Shown here piece after piece: positions 46,808-54,976 of a DNA stretch of 64,000 nt. Within the stretch, counting starts at the first letter, position 1. Every line of letters starts with the position of its first letter. The notes under the pieces were generated by a model. The model searched no databases, was not told where the DNA came from, and saw nothing but the letters and a program-made list of their open reading frames with translations. Both the position numbers and the translations under genes were made by a program. The stretch spans positions 62,001 through 126,000 of the forward strand of contig CAJTZS010000001.1 in the NCBI GenBank assembly GCA_910584055.1. The letters run 5' to 3'. Source of the DNA: an uncultured Muribaculaceae bacterium (GTDB lineage Bacteria; Bacteroidota; Bacteroidia; Bacteroidales; Muribaculaceae).

Positions 46808-47316
46808 CGCACCACCGGGATTACGGGATTGACCACCGGTCTGAGGATGTCCGTACTGTCGTTGTCCTCCTTGTCATTGTTGTTGAACTCGAATGTGCGT
46901 TCCCACGGGGTCGAACCGAAATTGTCCTCCACAACGACGAGGTATCTATGCTCCCCTGAAGATTTCGCCGTATAGTTCAGGCGGAAAGTCTTGCTTTCAA
47001 GCAATACGCGGTCATTGTTGACCAGCACCGGGCCGTCAACAAGTCTGAGCGAGCCTTCCCCGTCATACTGGAAATAGCGGATTGTGTAGAGGGTGTTGGT
47101 GTAGCTGCCTTCGGGTACGATTTCAAAACGCAGCTCCACGGTCTGACCCTTGACAATCTTGTCGGTAAACGGCATGACCTCCACGGTAAAAGGATAGGAC
47201 TGTTGCACGTCGAGGTCGTCGGAGCATGACGCGAGACCGCACACGGCGGCTATTGCGAGGGAGACGAGAGCCATGAGGCCGAATGTTTTCCTGTATTTAT
47301 TCTTGATGATTTCCAT
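46804..47316 (-). CDS. traQ: Conjugal transfer protein TraQ-like (DUF3872)
   Basis: A 170-aa lipoprotein (CGLASC). The beta-rich DUF3872 domain shows QSYPFTVEVMPF, KGQTVELRFEI and SGEHRYLVVVEDNFG. TraQ is one of the last genes in the CTnDOT transfer operon. It is needed in that system, but its exact role is unclear. The tail is rich in Asn, Asp and Pro. Confidence 0.88.
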   Translation of the reverse strand: MEIIKNKYRKTFGLMALVSLAIAAVCGLASCSDDLDVQQSYPFTVEVMPFTDKIVKGQTVELRFEIVPEGSYTNTLYTIRYFQYDGEGSLRLVDGPVLVNNDRVLLESKTFRLNYTAKSSGEHRYLVVVEDNFGSTPWERTFEFNNNDKEDNDSTDILRPVVNPVIPVVR

Positions 47317-47319
47317 AAT

Positions 47320-48186
47320 TCAAAGTCTGTGTTTAATTGTCACTTTCCGGCACGAGGCCACAAGATAGTCGTTCAAATCCTTATGTTCCGGATACATCGC
47401 CGACTTGTCGATAACCTTCTCCGCGTATTCCCTGCGGAGCGACGCGAGGGCACTCCGCCCGGCAACGTCATTGTCAAGGTAGCAGAGGATGCGGTCGTAT
47501 CCGTTTAGAAACGGTTTTGCCTTTGCGAGATTGGCTACCGAGTTGAGCACCACGGTGTCCGTCCCGTCGTTCAATCCGAGGCGTTCCGCCGAAAGAAAGT
47601 CGATAAAGCCCTCGAACACGTTGCACCGTGGATTTCCCCTCCGGATGCAGGTGATGTTCTTCGGAGGAAACGCGCCTTTCCAGAACCTGTTCCTAAGCTC
47701 GTATCCGTGGGCGTTGTTCCCGAACCCCACGGCATAATAGTCCTTGCCGTGCAGCCGGTAATCCACCTGTACGCAATACCGGGCGGCAATATCCGACGGT
47801 ATCCCGCGCTCCGCGAGGTAGCGCAGCAGGGAGGGGGATTCAAGACGTGAGACACTTACGTTCTCGAATGTCGGCTCCTCCTTGAAAGGGACAGGTTTGT
47901 ACGGCTCCGCGACAGGCATCCTCATTGTCTCGGCGATATAACGCGCCTGTCCGATGAAGTCCGTTTTGCCCGACAGCTCACCGGCAAGGGTGAATATGTC
48001 GCCTCCGGCACCTGTCCCGAAGTCGAACCATACCCCGCGCCCCGGCCTGACATGGAATGAGGGTCTGCGCTCGTTGCGGTACGGGGCACGGTACCACAGT
48101 CCCTTGCTGTCGCGTCCTGTCGGCTCATAGCCGAGATGATGAAGGAAGTCTACAAGGGATATTCCTTTTATAGCATCTATATCCAT
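47320..48186 (-). CDS. traP: TraP-like primase (Toprim)
   Basis: A 288-aa protein. The N-terminal ~100 residues match the CHC2-type DNA-binding region of primases (GYEPTGRDSKGLWYRAPYR, PSFHV, GGDIFTLAGEL), with the zinc ligands replaced. The C-terminal Toprim domain shows NVFEGFIDFLS (catalytic Glu) and LCYLDNDVAG (Asp-x-Asp). It may make primers on the transferred strand. Its start is 3 bases from a second, related gene upstream in the operon. Confidence 0.85.
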   Translation of the reverse strand: MDIDAIKGISLVDFLHHLGYEPTGRDSKGLWYRAPYRNERRPSFHVRPGRGVWFDFGTGAGGDIFTLAGELSGKTDFIGQARYIAETMRMPVAEPYKPVPFKEEPTFENVSVSRLESPSLLRYLAERGIPSDIAARYCVQVDYRLHGKDYYAVGFGNNAHGYELRNRFWKGAFPPKNITCIRRGNPRCNVFEGFIDFLSAERLGLNDGTDTVVLNSVANLAKAKPFLNGYDRILCYLDNDVAGRSALASLRREYAEKVIDKSAMYPEHKDLNDYLVASCRKVTIKHRL

Positions 48187-48189
48187 AAT

Positions 48190-48654
48190 CTAAAATCTAA
48201 TTCTGCGTCTGGGTTTGGGCTGCTGTTGCTTGGGCTGTTCTTTCGGCGGCTCAACCTTTGTGGCTGCTTTTAGCGTTTCAGGCTTACTGACTGGCATTGC
48301 CACCACAACATTACCCTCGGCTTCCTTCCCATTGGCGGTAACTCCGTAGGTTTTGAAATCCCTAACCCCTTTCATCTGCGTTGCGATGTAGAGGTTCAAC
48401 TCGGAGCGGTTGCAGCTCCCTGTCAGCTCGTAGGCGAGATCATAAATGCCGCCGTAGTATTTTTCAGGCTCATTGCTGTCATACCAGCCGTTCTTTTCAG
48501 TGTCAACCACCATAGTGGCGTTGCTGTCGGCTGAATAAGGCGCATTGTATGTCAAGCGGTTGCCGTTTCTTTTTTTCGGCTCATAGCCGAGAGCCTTCAT
48601 AAAATCCTCCAGCGGAAGATTCTTGATGTCAAGGTCTATCACAATCAATCCCAT
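48190..48654 (-). CDS. TraP-paralogue consisting of the N-terminal domain only
   Basis: A 154-aa protein. The first ~95 residues repeat the TraP N-terminal domain: LEDFMKALGYEPKKRNG, LTYNAPYS, then GGIYDLAYELTGS aligns with GGDIFTLAGELSG. There is no Toprim domain. A Pro/Lys/Gln-rich tail ends RRRIRF, a possible DNA-binding tail. It may be a separate nucleic-acid-binding factor or an inhibitor of the primase (inference). Sits between traO and traP, an unusual insertion into the standard gene order. Confidence 0.75.
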   Translation of the reverse strand: MGLIVIDLDIKNLPLEDFMKALGYEPKKRNGNRLTYNAPYSADSNATMVVDTEKNGWYDSNEPEKYYGGIYDLAYELTGSCNRSELNLYIATQMKGVRDFKTYGVTANGKEAEGNVVVAMPVSKPETLKAATKVEPPKEQPKQQQPKPRRRIRF

Positions 48655-48658
48655 AGCC

Positions 48659-49243
48659 TTATTCGATTATGAATTTTACACCGACGCCATACTCCGTATG
48701 GTAATGTCCCGTGGAGTTGCCGAATACAAACCGCTCCCTAACATTGGCGGTCAGGGCGATTTTATCAGAGAAATAAAAATCGGCTTGCAGGGAGACGGCA
48801 CCGCCATAGATGAACGAGTCGCCGTTGTGGAGAGTCGAGCCGTCTGGCAATGATTTGTCACCCCAGTTGACAGTCTCGTATCCTCCGAGGGCCGACACGC
48901 CTCCATAGATGTGGAATGTCTGCGAGTAGTCACTGACAAAGTGTAGGTTGTAACCGGCCTCCCCTGTGAACTGTGCCACAGGGATGCGGCCTTTCTCTCC
49001 GTAGGGCTTGTAGGTCTGAAGATAACCGCCTCCGAAACTCCAAGTGTCGGCGTTGCCCTTGAACACTGAATAATGTATACCGAATGAATAGCCGCAGTCG
49101 CGGGATTTGCCCGTATAGAAACCGTCTGCCATGCCTGCCTTGATTTCAACCGCCGACATGCCGGGGAGGCATCGCTGGGCCATTGCCTGCCCTGCGAACA
49201 GGGCAAGCATGGCAGCGATTATGAATATCGCTTTTTTCATCAT
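48659..49243 (-). CDS. traO: Conjugal transfer protein TraO
   Basis: A 194-aa protein with a signal peptide (ends GQAMA). The beta-barrel-like pattern of TraO is visible: SAVEIKAGMADGFY, GGGYLQTYKPYG, YGGAVSLQADFYFS and a final VGVKFIIE strand. It is expected at the outer membrane as part of the transfer apparatus. 3 bases from traN. Confidence 0.9.
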   Translation of the reverse strand: MMKKAIFIIAAMLALFAGQAMAQRCLPGMSAVEIKAGMADGFYTGKSRDCGYSFGIHYSVFKGNADTWSFGGGYLQTYKPYGEKGRIPVAQFTGEAGYNLHFVSDYSQTFHIYGGVSALGGYETVNWGDKSLPDGSTLHNGDSFIYGGAVSLQADFYFSDKIALTANVRERFVFGNSTGHYHTEYGVGVKFIIE

Positions 49244-49246
49244 CGT

Positions 49247-50260
49247 TTACTGTATTGAAAGTTCGTCAATCACATTTGCGCGTACAATATCCGCGTTCTC
49301 CACGACAAAGGTCTGGTGACGGCCTCCTTCCTTCTCGGCAACCTCGACCACGAGCTGCTTGTCGTCGGGAATGGTGAATTTCTCCAGAGCGAACACGGTG
49401 CGTTCCGATGATTTTCCGGGTACCGTCACTACATAGTTCTGGGCACGGAGCGGTTCAAGCACCTGTTCCTGCATGGCCGTCCTCTTCACCACTTTCTTGT
49501 CCACGATTTTGAATGACACATATTCGATGTCAAACGGGATATTGCTGGTGTTCTTTATTTCGGTGTGGAAATACAGCAGTCCGTTGTTGGCATAGATTGA
49601 TTTCAGGAGGAACTGCACACCGAAACGCTTTGAGCCGATATGCTTTATCTCGCGCTTATTTTGTTTGTATATGCTTTTCATAATCAGCTTGACAAGCATC
49701 GGACTCTCGCTGCCGAGGCGTTCAAGATAGATTTCCTGCGCGTTGTTGGGACGGTTCACTGCCTCGCCGTCGTGGATGAAGTCGGTCATCTCGATGTTCA
49801 GCAACAGCGGTTCCTTGGCGAATTTCACGTTAAAGGTGAAAAAGCAGCCGTCATCGGTGATGACCGAGAGGTTTGTCTCCGACTTGAACGACTTGGAGGC
49901 GGATTTGACGCGCAGCACGTTTTTCGCTCCGTCGGCGAGTCCGGCCACGATGTCCTCCCCTCCGAGGTCCACATATACAATCTCCGACGGGAAGATAATG
50001 TGCGTGGTCTTCTGATAGCATACCTCCAGCGCGTGGGGCGGTATCATTCGGTCAAATCCGACCTTGCGGGTAAGACCGCTGAACTTGTCGCCGTCGGTGT
50101 AGTTCTCACCGTACACGTTTATGTCGTGTTCAGCGACCGCCTCAGTGTCAGGAGACACATGGTTATCTGTGTTTTTGACCGGCTTTGTGTTTTTGGCAAA
50201 CGCCGGGGTTGCCATGCCTATTACGGCAATGACCGAGAGGATGATATTTCTTGCCTTCAT
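49247..50260 (-). CDS. traN: Conjugal transfer protein TraN (DUF4138)
   Basis: A 337-aa protein from the ATG at 50260 (signal ends TPAFA). DUF4138 patterns are IVYVDLGGEDIVAG, LRVKSA, the FNVKFA strands and a late NTSNIPFDIEYVSFKIVD. It corresponds to a VirB9/TrbG-like periplasmic or outer-membrane component in the CTnDOT-type channel (family inference). The gene starts 19 bases after the traM stop. Confidence 0.9.
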   Translation of the reverse strand: MKARNIILSVIAVIGMATPAFAKNTKPVKNTDNHVSPDTEAVAEHDINVYGENYTDGDKFSGLTRKVGFDRMIPPHALEVCYQKTTHIIFPSEIVYVDLGGEDIVAGLADGAKNVLRVKSASKSFKSETNLSVITDDGCFFTFNVKFAKEPLLLNIEMTDFIHDGEAVNRPNNAQEIYLERLGSESPMLVKLIMKSIYKQNKREIKHIGSKRFGVQFLLKSIYANNGLLYFHTEIKNTSNIPFDIEYVSFKIVDKKVVKRTAMQEQVLEPLRAQNYVVTVPGKSSERTVFALEKFTIPDDKQLVVEVAEKEGGRHQTFVVENADIVRANVIDELSIQ

Positions 50261-50279
50261 ATCTGTCTGGTTGTTGTGG

Positions 50280-51494
50280 TTATACATCTTCGGGCTGGTG
50301 GAGCATCACACGGTATCCGGCTTTGAGATGTACCTTGACCGTGCGCATTTTTTTCGTGAGGTACTGCGACACTCCGTTGATAAGCCCCCTGCCCACGTCG
50401 GAGGCTATCTGCGCCCCGGTGTTGGTGGAAATATTGATTGAACTGCCCATAGTGGACCCCATGTTGGCACCGATTTCATGCAGGGCGTCGGACTCCATAG
50501 AGCCGGGGATATTTATGCCCTCCTGTCCGTCGGAGTCATAGACCTGCAATTCCACCTCATATATCGAGCCTTGGCACTCGACGGACGAGATTTCAATCTC
50601 CAGTCTCTCGCCCTGAATACGCGCGGTCCCGACGATTGCGGTGTTGCGTGGTACAAGGCGGTTGCCTATCCACATGGTCTCGGTGGTACGGAGCCTTACA
50701 CTCTCGCCGTCAGCCACACTCTGGTTTCCGGCCACCACTGCGGCTATGGTGTTCTTGTTAATAGTTCTGGACATACCGACCGCGGTTGTCAGCCGTCGGG
50801 TGGCATTGGAGGCATTGAGCGAGGAAACGACATCGCGGCTGACCTGTGACACCGGCAGGACATTCCTTTTGCCCTTCTCTTCCTCTATTGCCGGAGGTGG
50901 CGGGTAATTTCCGCCGTTGCCGTTGCCCATATATTTTGCCGCCAGCTGGTATGACCGCTCCAGCATCGCCATCTCGTCGGGCTGGGCCGAATTTTGCCGT
51001 GCCGCCTCGTTCTGCGCCTCCAGTTCCGCAATGCGCTCGTTGAGTGCGTCAATCTCCGCGTCGGGGGTCTCCTCCTCGACAAAGAAGTTGTTGAGCGACT
51101 CCTGCACCTCGCGGTAGCTTTGTGCAGACTGCTCGATCGGAGTGGAGGCAGAGTCCGTGGCAGCCCTCTCCGGTATCGAGTCCGACATCCTTATCGAGAC
51201 CTGAAGCACGCTGTCCTGTCTTGCCTTCTCCTCGCGGAGTGCCTCATCCGCGAGTGCCTTCAGCTTGTTGCCCTGCAACCCGTCGCTGTCACCTTCGGGC
51301 AGTTCCATGTTGGCCTTTCCCTTGGCGGTGTCCTCGCCGGGAAGGTACGAGCCGAAAATCAGCCACATCGAGCCGAGGAAAATCAGGACGGCTCCCGGTA
51401 TGACGATAAGGTATTTTTTTAGTTTCTGCCTCTCGGCCTCGGACTTGGATCCGAGCCATTCGCTAATCCTCGTTTTCAAATTCCGGGATGCCAT
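50280..51494 (-). CDS. traM: Conjugal transfer protein TraM
   Basis: A 404-aa protein from the ATG at 51494, overlapping traL by 32 bases. One N-terminal membrane helix (about residues 24-44), then a long Glu/Gln/Ala-rich coiled region (about 50-175). The C-terminal VirB10-like domain shows VQVYDSDGQEGINIPGS and MGSTMGSSINIS. VirB10-like proteins bridge the inner and outer membranes. TraM is the usual member of this family in these elements. Confidence 0.92.
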   Translation of the reverse strand: MASRNLKTRISEWLGSKSEAERQKLKKYLIVIPGAVLIFLGSMWLIFGSYLPGEDTAKGKANMELPEGDSDGLQGNKLKALADEALREEKARQDSVLQVSIRMSDSIPERAATDSASTPIEQSAQSYREVQESLNNFFVEEETPDAEIDALNERIAELEAQNEAARQNSAQPDEMAMLERSYQLAAKYMGNGNGGNYPPPPAIEEEKGKRNVLPVSQVSRDVVSSLNASNATRRLTTAVGMSRTINKNTIAAVVAGNQSVADGESVRLRTTETMWIGNRLVPRNTAIVGTARIQGERLEIEISSVECQGSIYEVELQVYDSDGQEGINIPGSMESDALHEIGANMGSTMGSSINISTNTGAQIASDVGRGLINGVSQYLTKKMRTVKVHLKAGYRVMLHQPEDV

Positions 51495-51804
51495 ATCCAC
51501 ATACAGTCTTGTTATCCATGTCCGGCGAACCGCCGTCACTCTCTACCGTTATGTCGAGACCCTCTATGTGGGCCGGCTCCGCAAGTGTGGCGGCTGCATG
51601 GCCGCGTCCTATACGGTAACAGGCGTTGCCGAATACGAAAAACGCGGTGAGGATGAACAGCGACAGCAGCACGGCAATCACCGCGAGACGCCGGTTTTCA
51701 GGGATTCCGTTGCACCTGCGGCGCAGGAAATTCCCGACCGCCCCCTTGGGGACGCTCCACACCTTATTATATATGGAGCGTCCGATTGATTTTGACAGTT
51801 TCAT
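51463..51804 (-). CDS. traL: Conjugal transfer protein TraL-like
   Basis: A 113-aa protein with one central membrane helix (RRLAVIAVLLSLFILTAFFVF, residues about 38-58). A basic N-terminal half lies inside and an acidic C-terminal tail outside. Identified by place between traK and traM and by its size. The sequence itself is poorly conserved in the family. Confidence 0.75.
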   Translation of the reverse strand: MKLSKSIGRSIYNKVWSVPKGAVGNFLRRRCNGIPENRRLAVIAVLLSLFILTAFFVFGNACYRIGRGHAAATLAEPAHIEGLDITVESDGGSPDMDNKTVCGYGIPEFENED

Positions 51805-51809
51805 TTCCG

Positions 51810-52433
51810 TTATCTTTTTACTGTTGAAATATCCCTGTTTTCAAGGATGTTGAATCCCTCGATTATAAACCCGTTGGGGTTGTCGTCGGAGCGTGACGAG
51901 TTTGTAAGGCGGCATACTGTCACAAGGCTTCTTTCGGTGACGTTGCTCTGGCGTATAATCATCTGACGCGCATAGGTCTTTGCTGTGTAGGGATAGTTGT
52001 CAAAGTCGCACAGGACGCTATCAACTATGCACACCTGATTTATGTTGCCGGAAATTATGCGGTTGTAATAGCCCTTCTCGGAATAGTCGGAATAGTAGTT
52101 GTACGCGCTCTTGTCGGAGAGTATGAGGGCACGGTTTATGTTGTGCTCTATGGCCGATTTGTCGGGCGACAGCGAGAAGAACAGCTCGTGAAAGCGTCTG
52201 ACGTGTTCCCTCGCCTCCGCCGGGCGGTTCTGGCTCATGTCCTGAGACAGTGCCAGCATCAGCGACTTTCCGTTGTCGAGGACATAGATTTTCTCCCGCT
52301 GCTTTTCGGCGAAGTTGAACACCGTCACGAGTGCCACAGTCACCACCGCCGCGCACATCGACACGAAGACTATGCCGAAAAGACGTATCTGCCGGAAGGA
52401 GGTCTCGATGTTTTTAAGCGATTTGAACTCCAT
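51810..52433 (-). CDS. traK: Conjugal transfer protein TraK
   Basis: A 207-aa VirB8-like protein: short cytoplasmic start (MEFKSLKNIETSFRQIRLFG), one membrane helix (about 20-42) and a periplasmic domain with YYNRIISGNINQ, FDNYPYTA and the late ERSLVTVCRLTNSSRS. TraK belongs to the inner-membrane core of the channel. 18 bases from traJ. Confidence 0.92.
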   Translation of the reverse strand: MEFKSLKNIETSFRQIRLFGIVFVSMCAAVVTVALVTVFNFAEKQREKIYVLDNGKSLMLALSQDMSQNRPAEAREHVRRFHELFFSLSPDKSAIEHNINRALILSDKSAYNYYSDYSEKGYYNRIISGNINQVCIVDSVLCDFDNYPYTAKTYARQMIIRQSNVTERSLVTVCRLTNSSRSDDNPNGFIIEGFNILENRDISTVKR

Positions 52434-52451
52434 TTAATCGTTGTTTGAATA

Positions 52452-53462
52452 TCATTTGAACAGTCTCTTGAAACGCCCGACCGCATTGCCTGCGGCCGCA
52501 CCGCCGAGACTGCCCGCGACCGAACCGGCCTGTTGCGCGGTATTGTTGACGGCCCTGCCGTAGCTGCCCATGCCCCCGGCCTGTATTATCCAGCCCGCGA
52601 CAGTCGGGATAGTGAAGTAGCCGATTATACCTATTATCATGAAAATCAGGTATGTCGTGTTGCTGGAATCGAGGTTTGCGTTGGGGTTGTTGGTAAGCTC
52701 GGAGATGTCGTTCTGCAACATCAGGACTTGGATTTTCGCCAGTATCGTGGAGAACAAGTCCGCGACGGGCAGCCACAGGTAGGTCTGGACGTAACGGCAT
52801 ATCCACTGCACGAGGGTGGTCTGGAAACCGTCCCACACCGATATTGCGAAACTTACCGGGCCGAGTATCGCCAGCACTATGAGGAAGAATGTCCTTATGG
52901 TGTCTATCGTCAGCGACGCCGCCTGAAACAGCAGCTCCAGCAACTCGCGGAAGAAGTTCTGAATGGCCTTCTTCACCTTGTACATACCACGCTCTATATA
53001 CATCCCGGCGGCAGTGCCTACCTCGGTAACTCCCAGCTCGTCAATCTGACGGTCAAACTCCGCGTCATCCACGAGGTATGCCGTGGAGGGGTCTCGCATC
53101 ATGGCCTCGTATTCGAGCCTGTCCTTCTCCTCGCGGTATTTCTGCATATCCAATGTCTGGCCGTCGAGCATCGAGGCTGTACCCTGCACTATGGGCGACA
53201 TTATGGAATTGATAGTGCCGAGCACCACAGTCGGGAAGAACATGATGCAGAATCCGACGGCGAAGGGTCGAAGAAGCGGGAACACATCCACCGGCTCCGC
53301 CCTTGCCAATGACTGCCATACGCGGTATGCGACATAGAACAGCGCGCCGAGTCCGGCTATCCCCTGGGCCACCCCCGCCATGTCGGAGCAGAGGGGCATC
53401 ATCTCGTCATAGAGAGAGCGGAGGATTGTGTGCAGGTTTGAGAAATCTATCGCGCAAAGCAT
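52452..53462 (-). CDS. traJ: Conjugal transfer protein TraJ
   Basis: A 336-aa VirB6/TrbL-like protein with several membrane helices. One block is YVAYRVWQSLARAEPVDVFPLLRPF, FCIMFFPTVVLG, and the later FFLIVLAILGPVSFAISVWDG. The C-terminal GGMGSYGRAVNNTAQQAGS tail is Gly/Ala-rich. It forms part of the inner-membrane channel. Start 3 bases after the traI stop. Confidence 0.93.
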   Translation of the reverse strand: MLCAIDFSNLHTILRSLYDEMMPLCSDMAGVAQGIAGLGALFYVAYRVWQSLARAEPVDVFPLLRPFAVGFCIMFFPTVVLGTINSIMSPIVQGTASMLDGQTLDMQKYREEKDRLEYEAMMRDPSTAYLVDDAEFDRQIDELGVTEVGTAAGMYIERGMYKVKKAIQNFFRELLELLFQAASLTIDTIRTFFLIVLAILGPVSFAISVWDGFQTTLVQWICRYVQTYLWLPVADLFSTILAKIQVLMLQNDISELTNNPNANLDSSNTTYLIFMIIGIIGYFTIPTVAGWIIQAGGMGSYGRAVNNTAQQAGSVAGSLGGAAAGNAVGRFKRLFK

Positions 53463-53465
53463 GGC

Positions 53466-54104
53466 TTACCAGTATTTTTGCGCGCCCTTGCCGTAAAGGT
53501 TCACCACCCTCTGGGTGTCGGCCTTCTTCTTGGCGCGGAGATACGACACGGAGATGTTCTTGTTGGTGTAATATGCCGTCAGGTTGCGGAAACGGCTCAT
53601 CTCCTTATAGCACCGGTCCACTATGTCCATGCGGTCCTTGTCGGTCATGGACATGGTTGTGATGTTCACCACGTTTTTAAGTTCTCCGAGGACTCCGTTG
53701 GCCTCCTCCAGCAGCCGGGTGTATCCGGCGGCTATGGCCGAGAGTTCCGACGACGTGAAGTTGGGGTCGGTGAGCATCTTGCGGAAGTTGGTCACATAGG
53801 TCTCGCTGATGTCTCCGAGCATGAGGACGGTCTGCTGCACCTTGCGGGCGTCGCGCACAAGGTTGTTGACCGAGCGGAGTGCGTCGTAATATTTCTTGCC
53901 CTGCTCGTAAATTTTAACCGTCTCCTGAAACGACTTCACCATGTGCGTTGCCGTCTGCGACTCCTGAACGAGAGACTTCGAGTTGTTGACGATGCTCTGG
54001 GCGATGTTGGAGGGGTCAATCACAGTCCATTGGGCGTTTGCCCTCCCCGCGCCGAGAAGGAGGCACATCAGGAGTGCCGCCATAATGTATTTCAGTCTTA
54101 CCAT
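53466..54104 (-). CDS. traI: Conjugal transfer protein TraI (DUF4141)
   Basis: A 212-aa exported protein (signal ends GAGRANA). The DUF4141 helices QWTVIDPSNIAQSIVNN and LGDISETYVTNFRKML resemble VirB5-type proteins that assemble at the pilus tip or chamber. TraI is the standard name in CTnDOT-type elements. Directly followed by traJ. Confidence 0.93.
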   Translation of the reverse strand: MVRLKYIMAALLMCLLLGAGRANAQWTVIDPSNIAQSIVNNSKSLVQESQTATHMVKSFQETVKIYEQGKKYYDALRSVNNLVRDARKVQQTVLMLGDISETYVTNFRKMLTDPNFTSSELSAIAAGYTRLLEEANGVLGELKNVVNITTMSMTDKDRMDIVDRCYKEMSRFRNLTAYYTNKNISVSYLRAKKKADTQRVVNLYGKGAQKYW

Positions 54105-54119
54105 GTTTGTTATTTTTCG

Positions 54120-54254
54120 TTAGTATATTCTGGAGGCTATTCCTCCTATGAGCCTTACACCGAGGGAGAGTGTCCACAACGCGAGTCTCAGGAGGAGGGC
54201 GACAGCGGCGACACAGGCCGTTATGATTGTCAGTATTATCCTCAGTACGTTCAT
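54120..54254 (-). CDS. 44-residue membrane peptide in the tra operon
   Basis: A very short reading frame on the minus strand, ATG at 54254, stop TAA at 54122-54120. The product is nearly all hydrophobic (MNVLRIILTIITACV, ALLLRLALWTLSL) with a few Arg residues. It lies 5 bases after the preceding gene and 15 bases before traI, which favours a real gene. Its role is unknown. Small membrane proteins at this place may be part of the channel. Confidence 0.6.
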   Translation of the reverse strand: MNVLRIILTIITACVAAVALLLRLALWTLSLGVRLIGGIASRIY

Positions 54255-54259
54255 ACATC

Positions 54260-54976
54260 TTATTTTTCGGGTTCGTTAACGGTCTCCTTAAAGGGAGTCT
54301 CTGAAAGTCCTTCAAGCGTGGCCTCCGCTTTTTGCGGTTGGTCCGTTTCCGGTTCCATCGTGACATCCTGCATTATGTGGGCGACCATGCCTGTAATATC
54401 GGAGCGGAGTGTCCTTTCAGGAAATGTCGATTTGCGTCTCATAGTCATGCCGAGTTCGGGAATGAAGATTGTGTCGAGCAGCCCGTCATAGGCAAATGTC
54501 CAATATTTCTTTCCGTTACCCATATAGAGGTTCTTGTCGAAGGTCTCGGAGTCCATATAGCGCAGCACCGTGTGGTCATGGTATATCCCGTTATAGTCAA
54601 TGCCGGATATGTCGGCACGCCAGTAACCGCGTTCCTCGTATATGTGCAGGGTTATGCCGGTAACGGGGTCGCGCCATTCGTCACGGATTTTATCGCGCGG
54701 ATCTGTCTCTTCCTCAATGGGGAATCTGGAATTGAGGGCTTTTGTCAACGCCTTGCCCGTGTCTTCGGCGAAACGGTCTGCCACGATGTCAGCAAGAGCC
54801 GACAGGAAAAACCTGTCCCGTCTGCGGAGACTGGCCGGGGTCCTGAAAAGCAGGAACAGCAGCAACAGGGCGTTCAATGCGCACAACAGGACAATTATAA
54901 CACGGTAGTTATAAATTATCGTCGGTGATAGTGACGACATGAAGTCGCCGAGTGTTGAAATAATCTGGTCAATCAT
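54260..54976 (-). CDS. TraH-position membrane protein
   Basis: A 238-aa protein. One N-terminal membrane helix (about residues 25-43), then a soluble domain with HIYEERGYWRADISG, YHDHTVLRYMDSETF and WTFAYDGLLDT. A charged tail follows. It lies between traG and traI, so it may be the TraH of this element, but I do not recognise a family signature with certainty. Overlaps traG by 4 bases. Confidence 0.75.
   Translation of the reverse strand: MIDQIISTLGDFMSSLSPTIIYNYRVIIVLLCALNALLLLFLLFRTPASLRRRDRFFLSALADIVADRFAEDTGKALTKALNSRFPIEEETDPRDKIRDEWRDPVTGITLHIYEERGYWRADISGIDYNGIYHDHTVLRYMDSETFDKNLYMGNGKKYWTFAYDGLLDTIFIPELGMTMRRKSTFPERTLRSDITGMVAHIMQDVTMEPETDQPQKAEATLEGLSETPFKETVNEPEK

Noticed and set aside
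46283..46975. Plus-strand reading frame of 230 codons
   Set aside because: It lies opposite the GH24 lysozyme and the end of traQ, has no family pattern, and the minus-strand genes have clear motifs and operon spacing.
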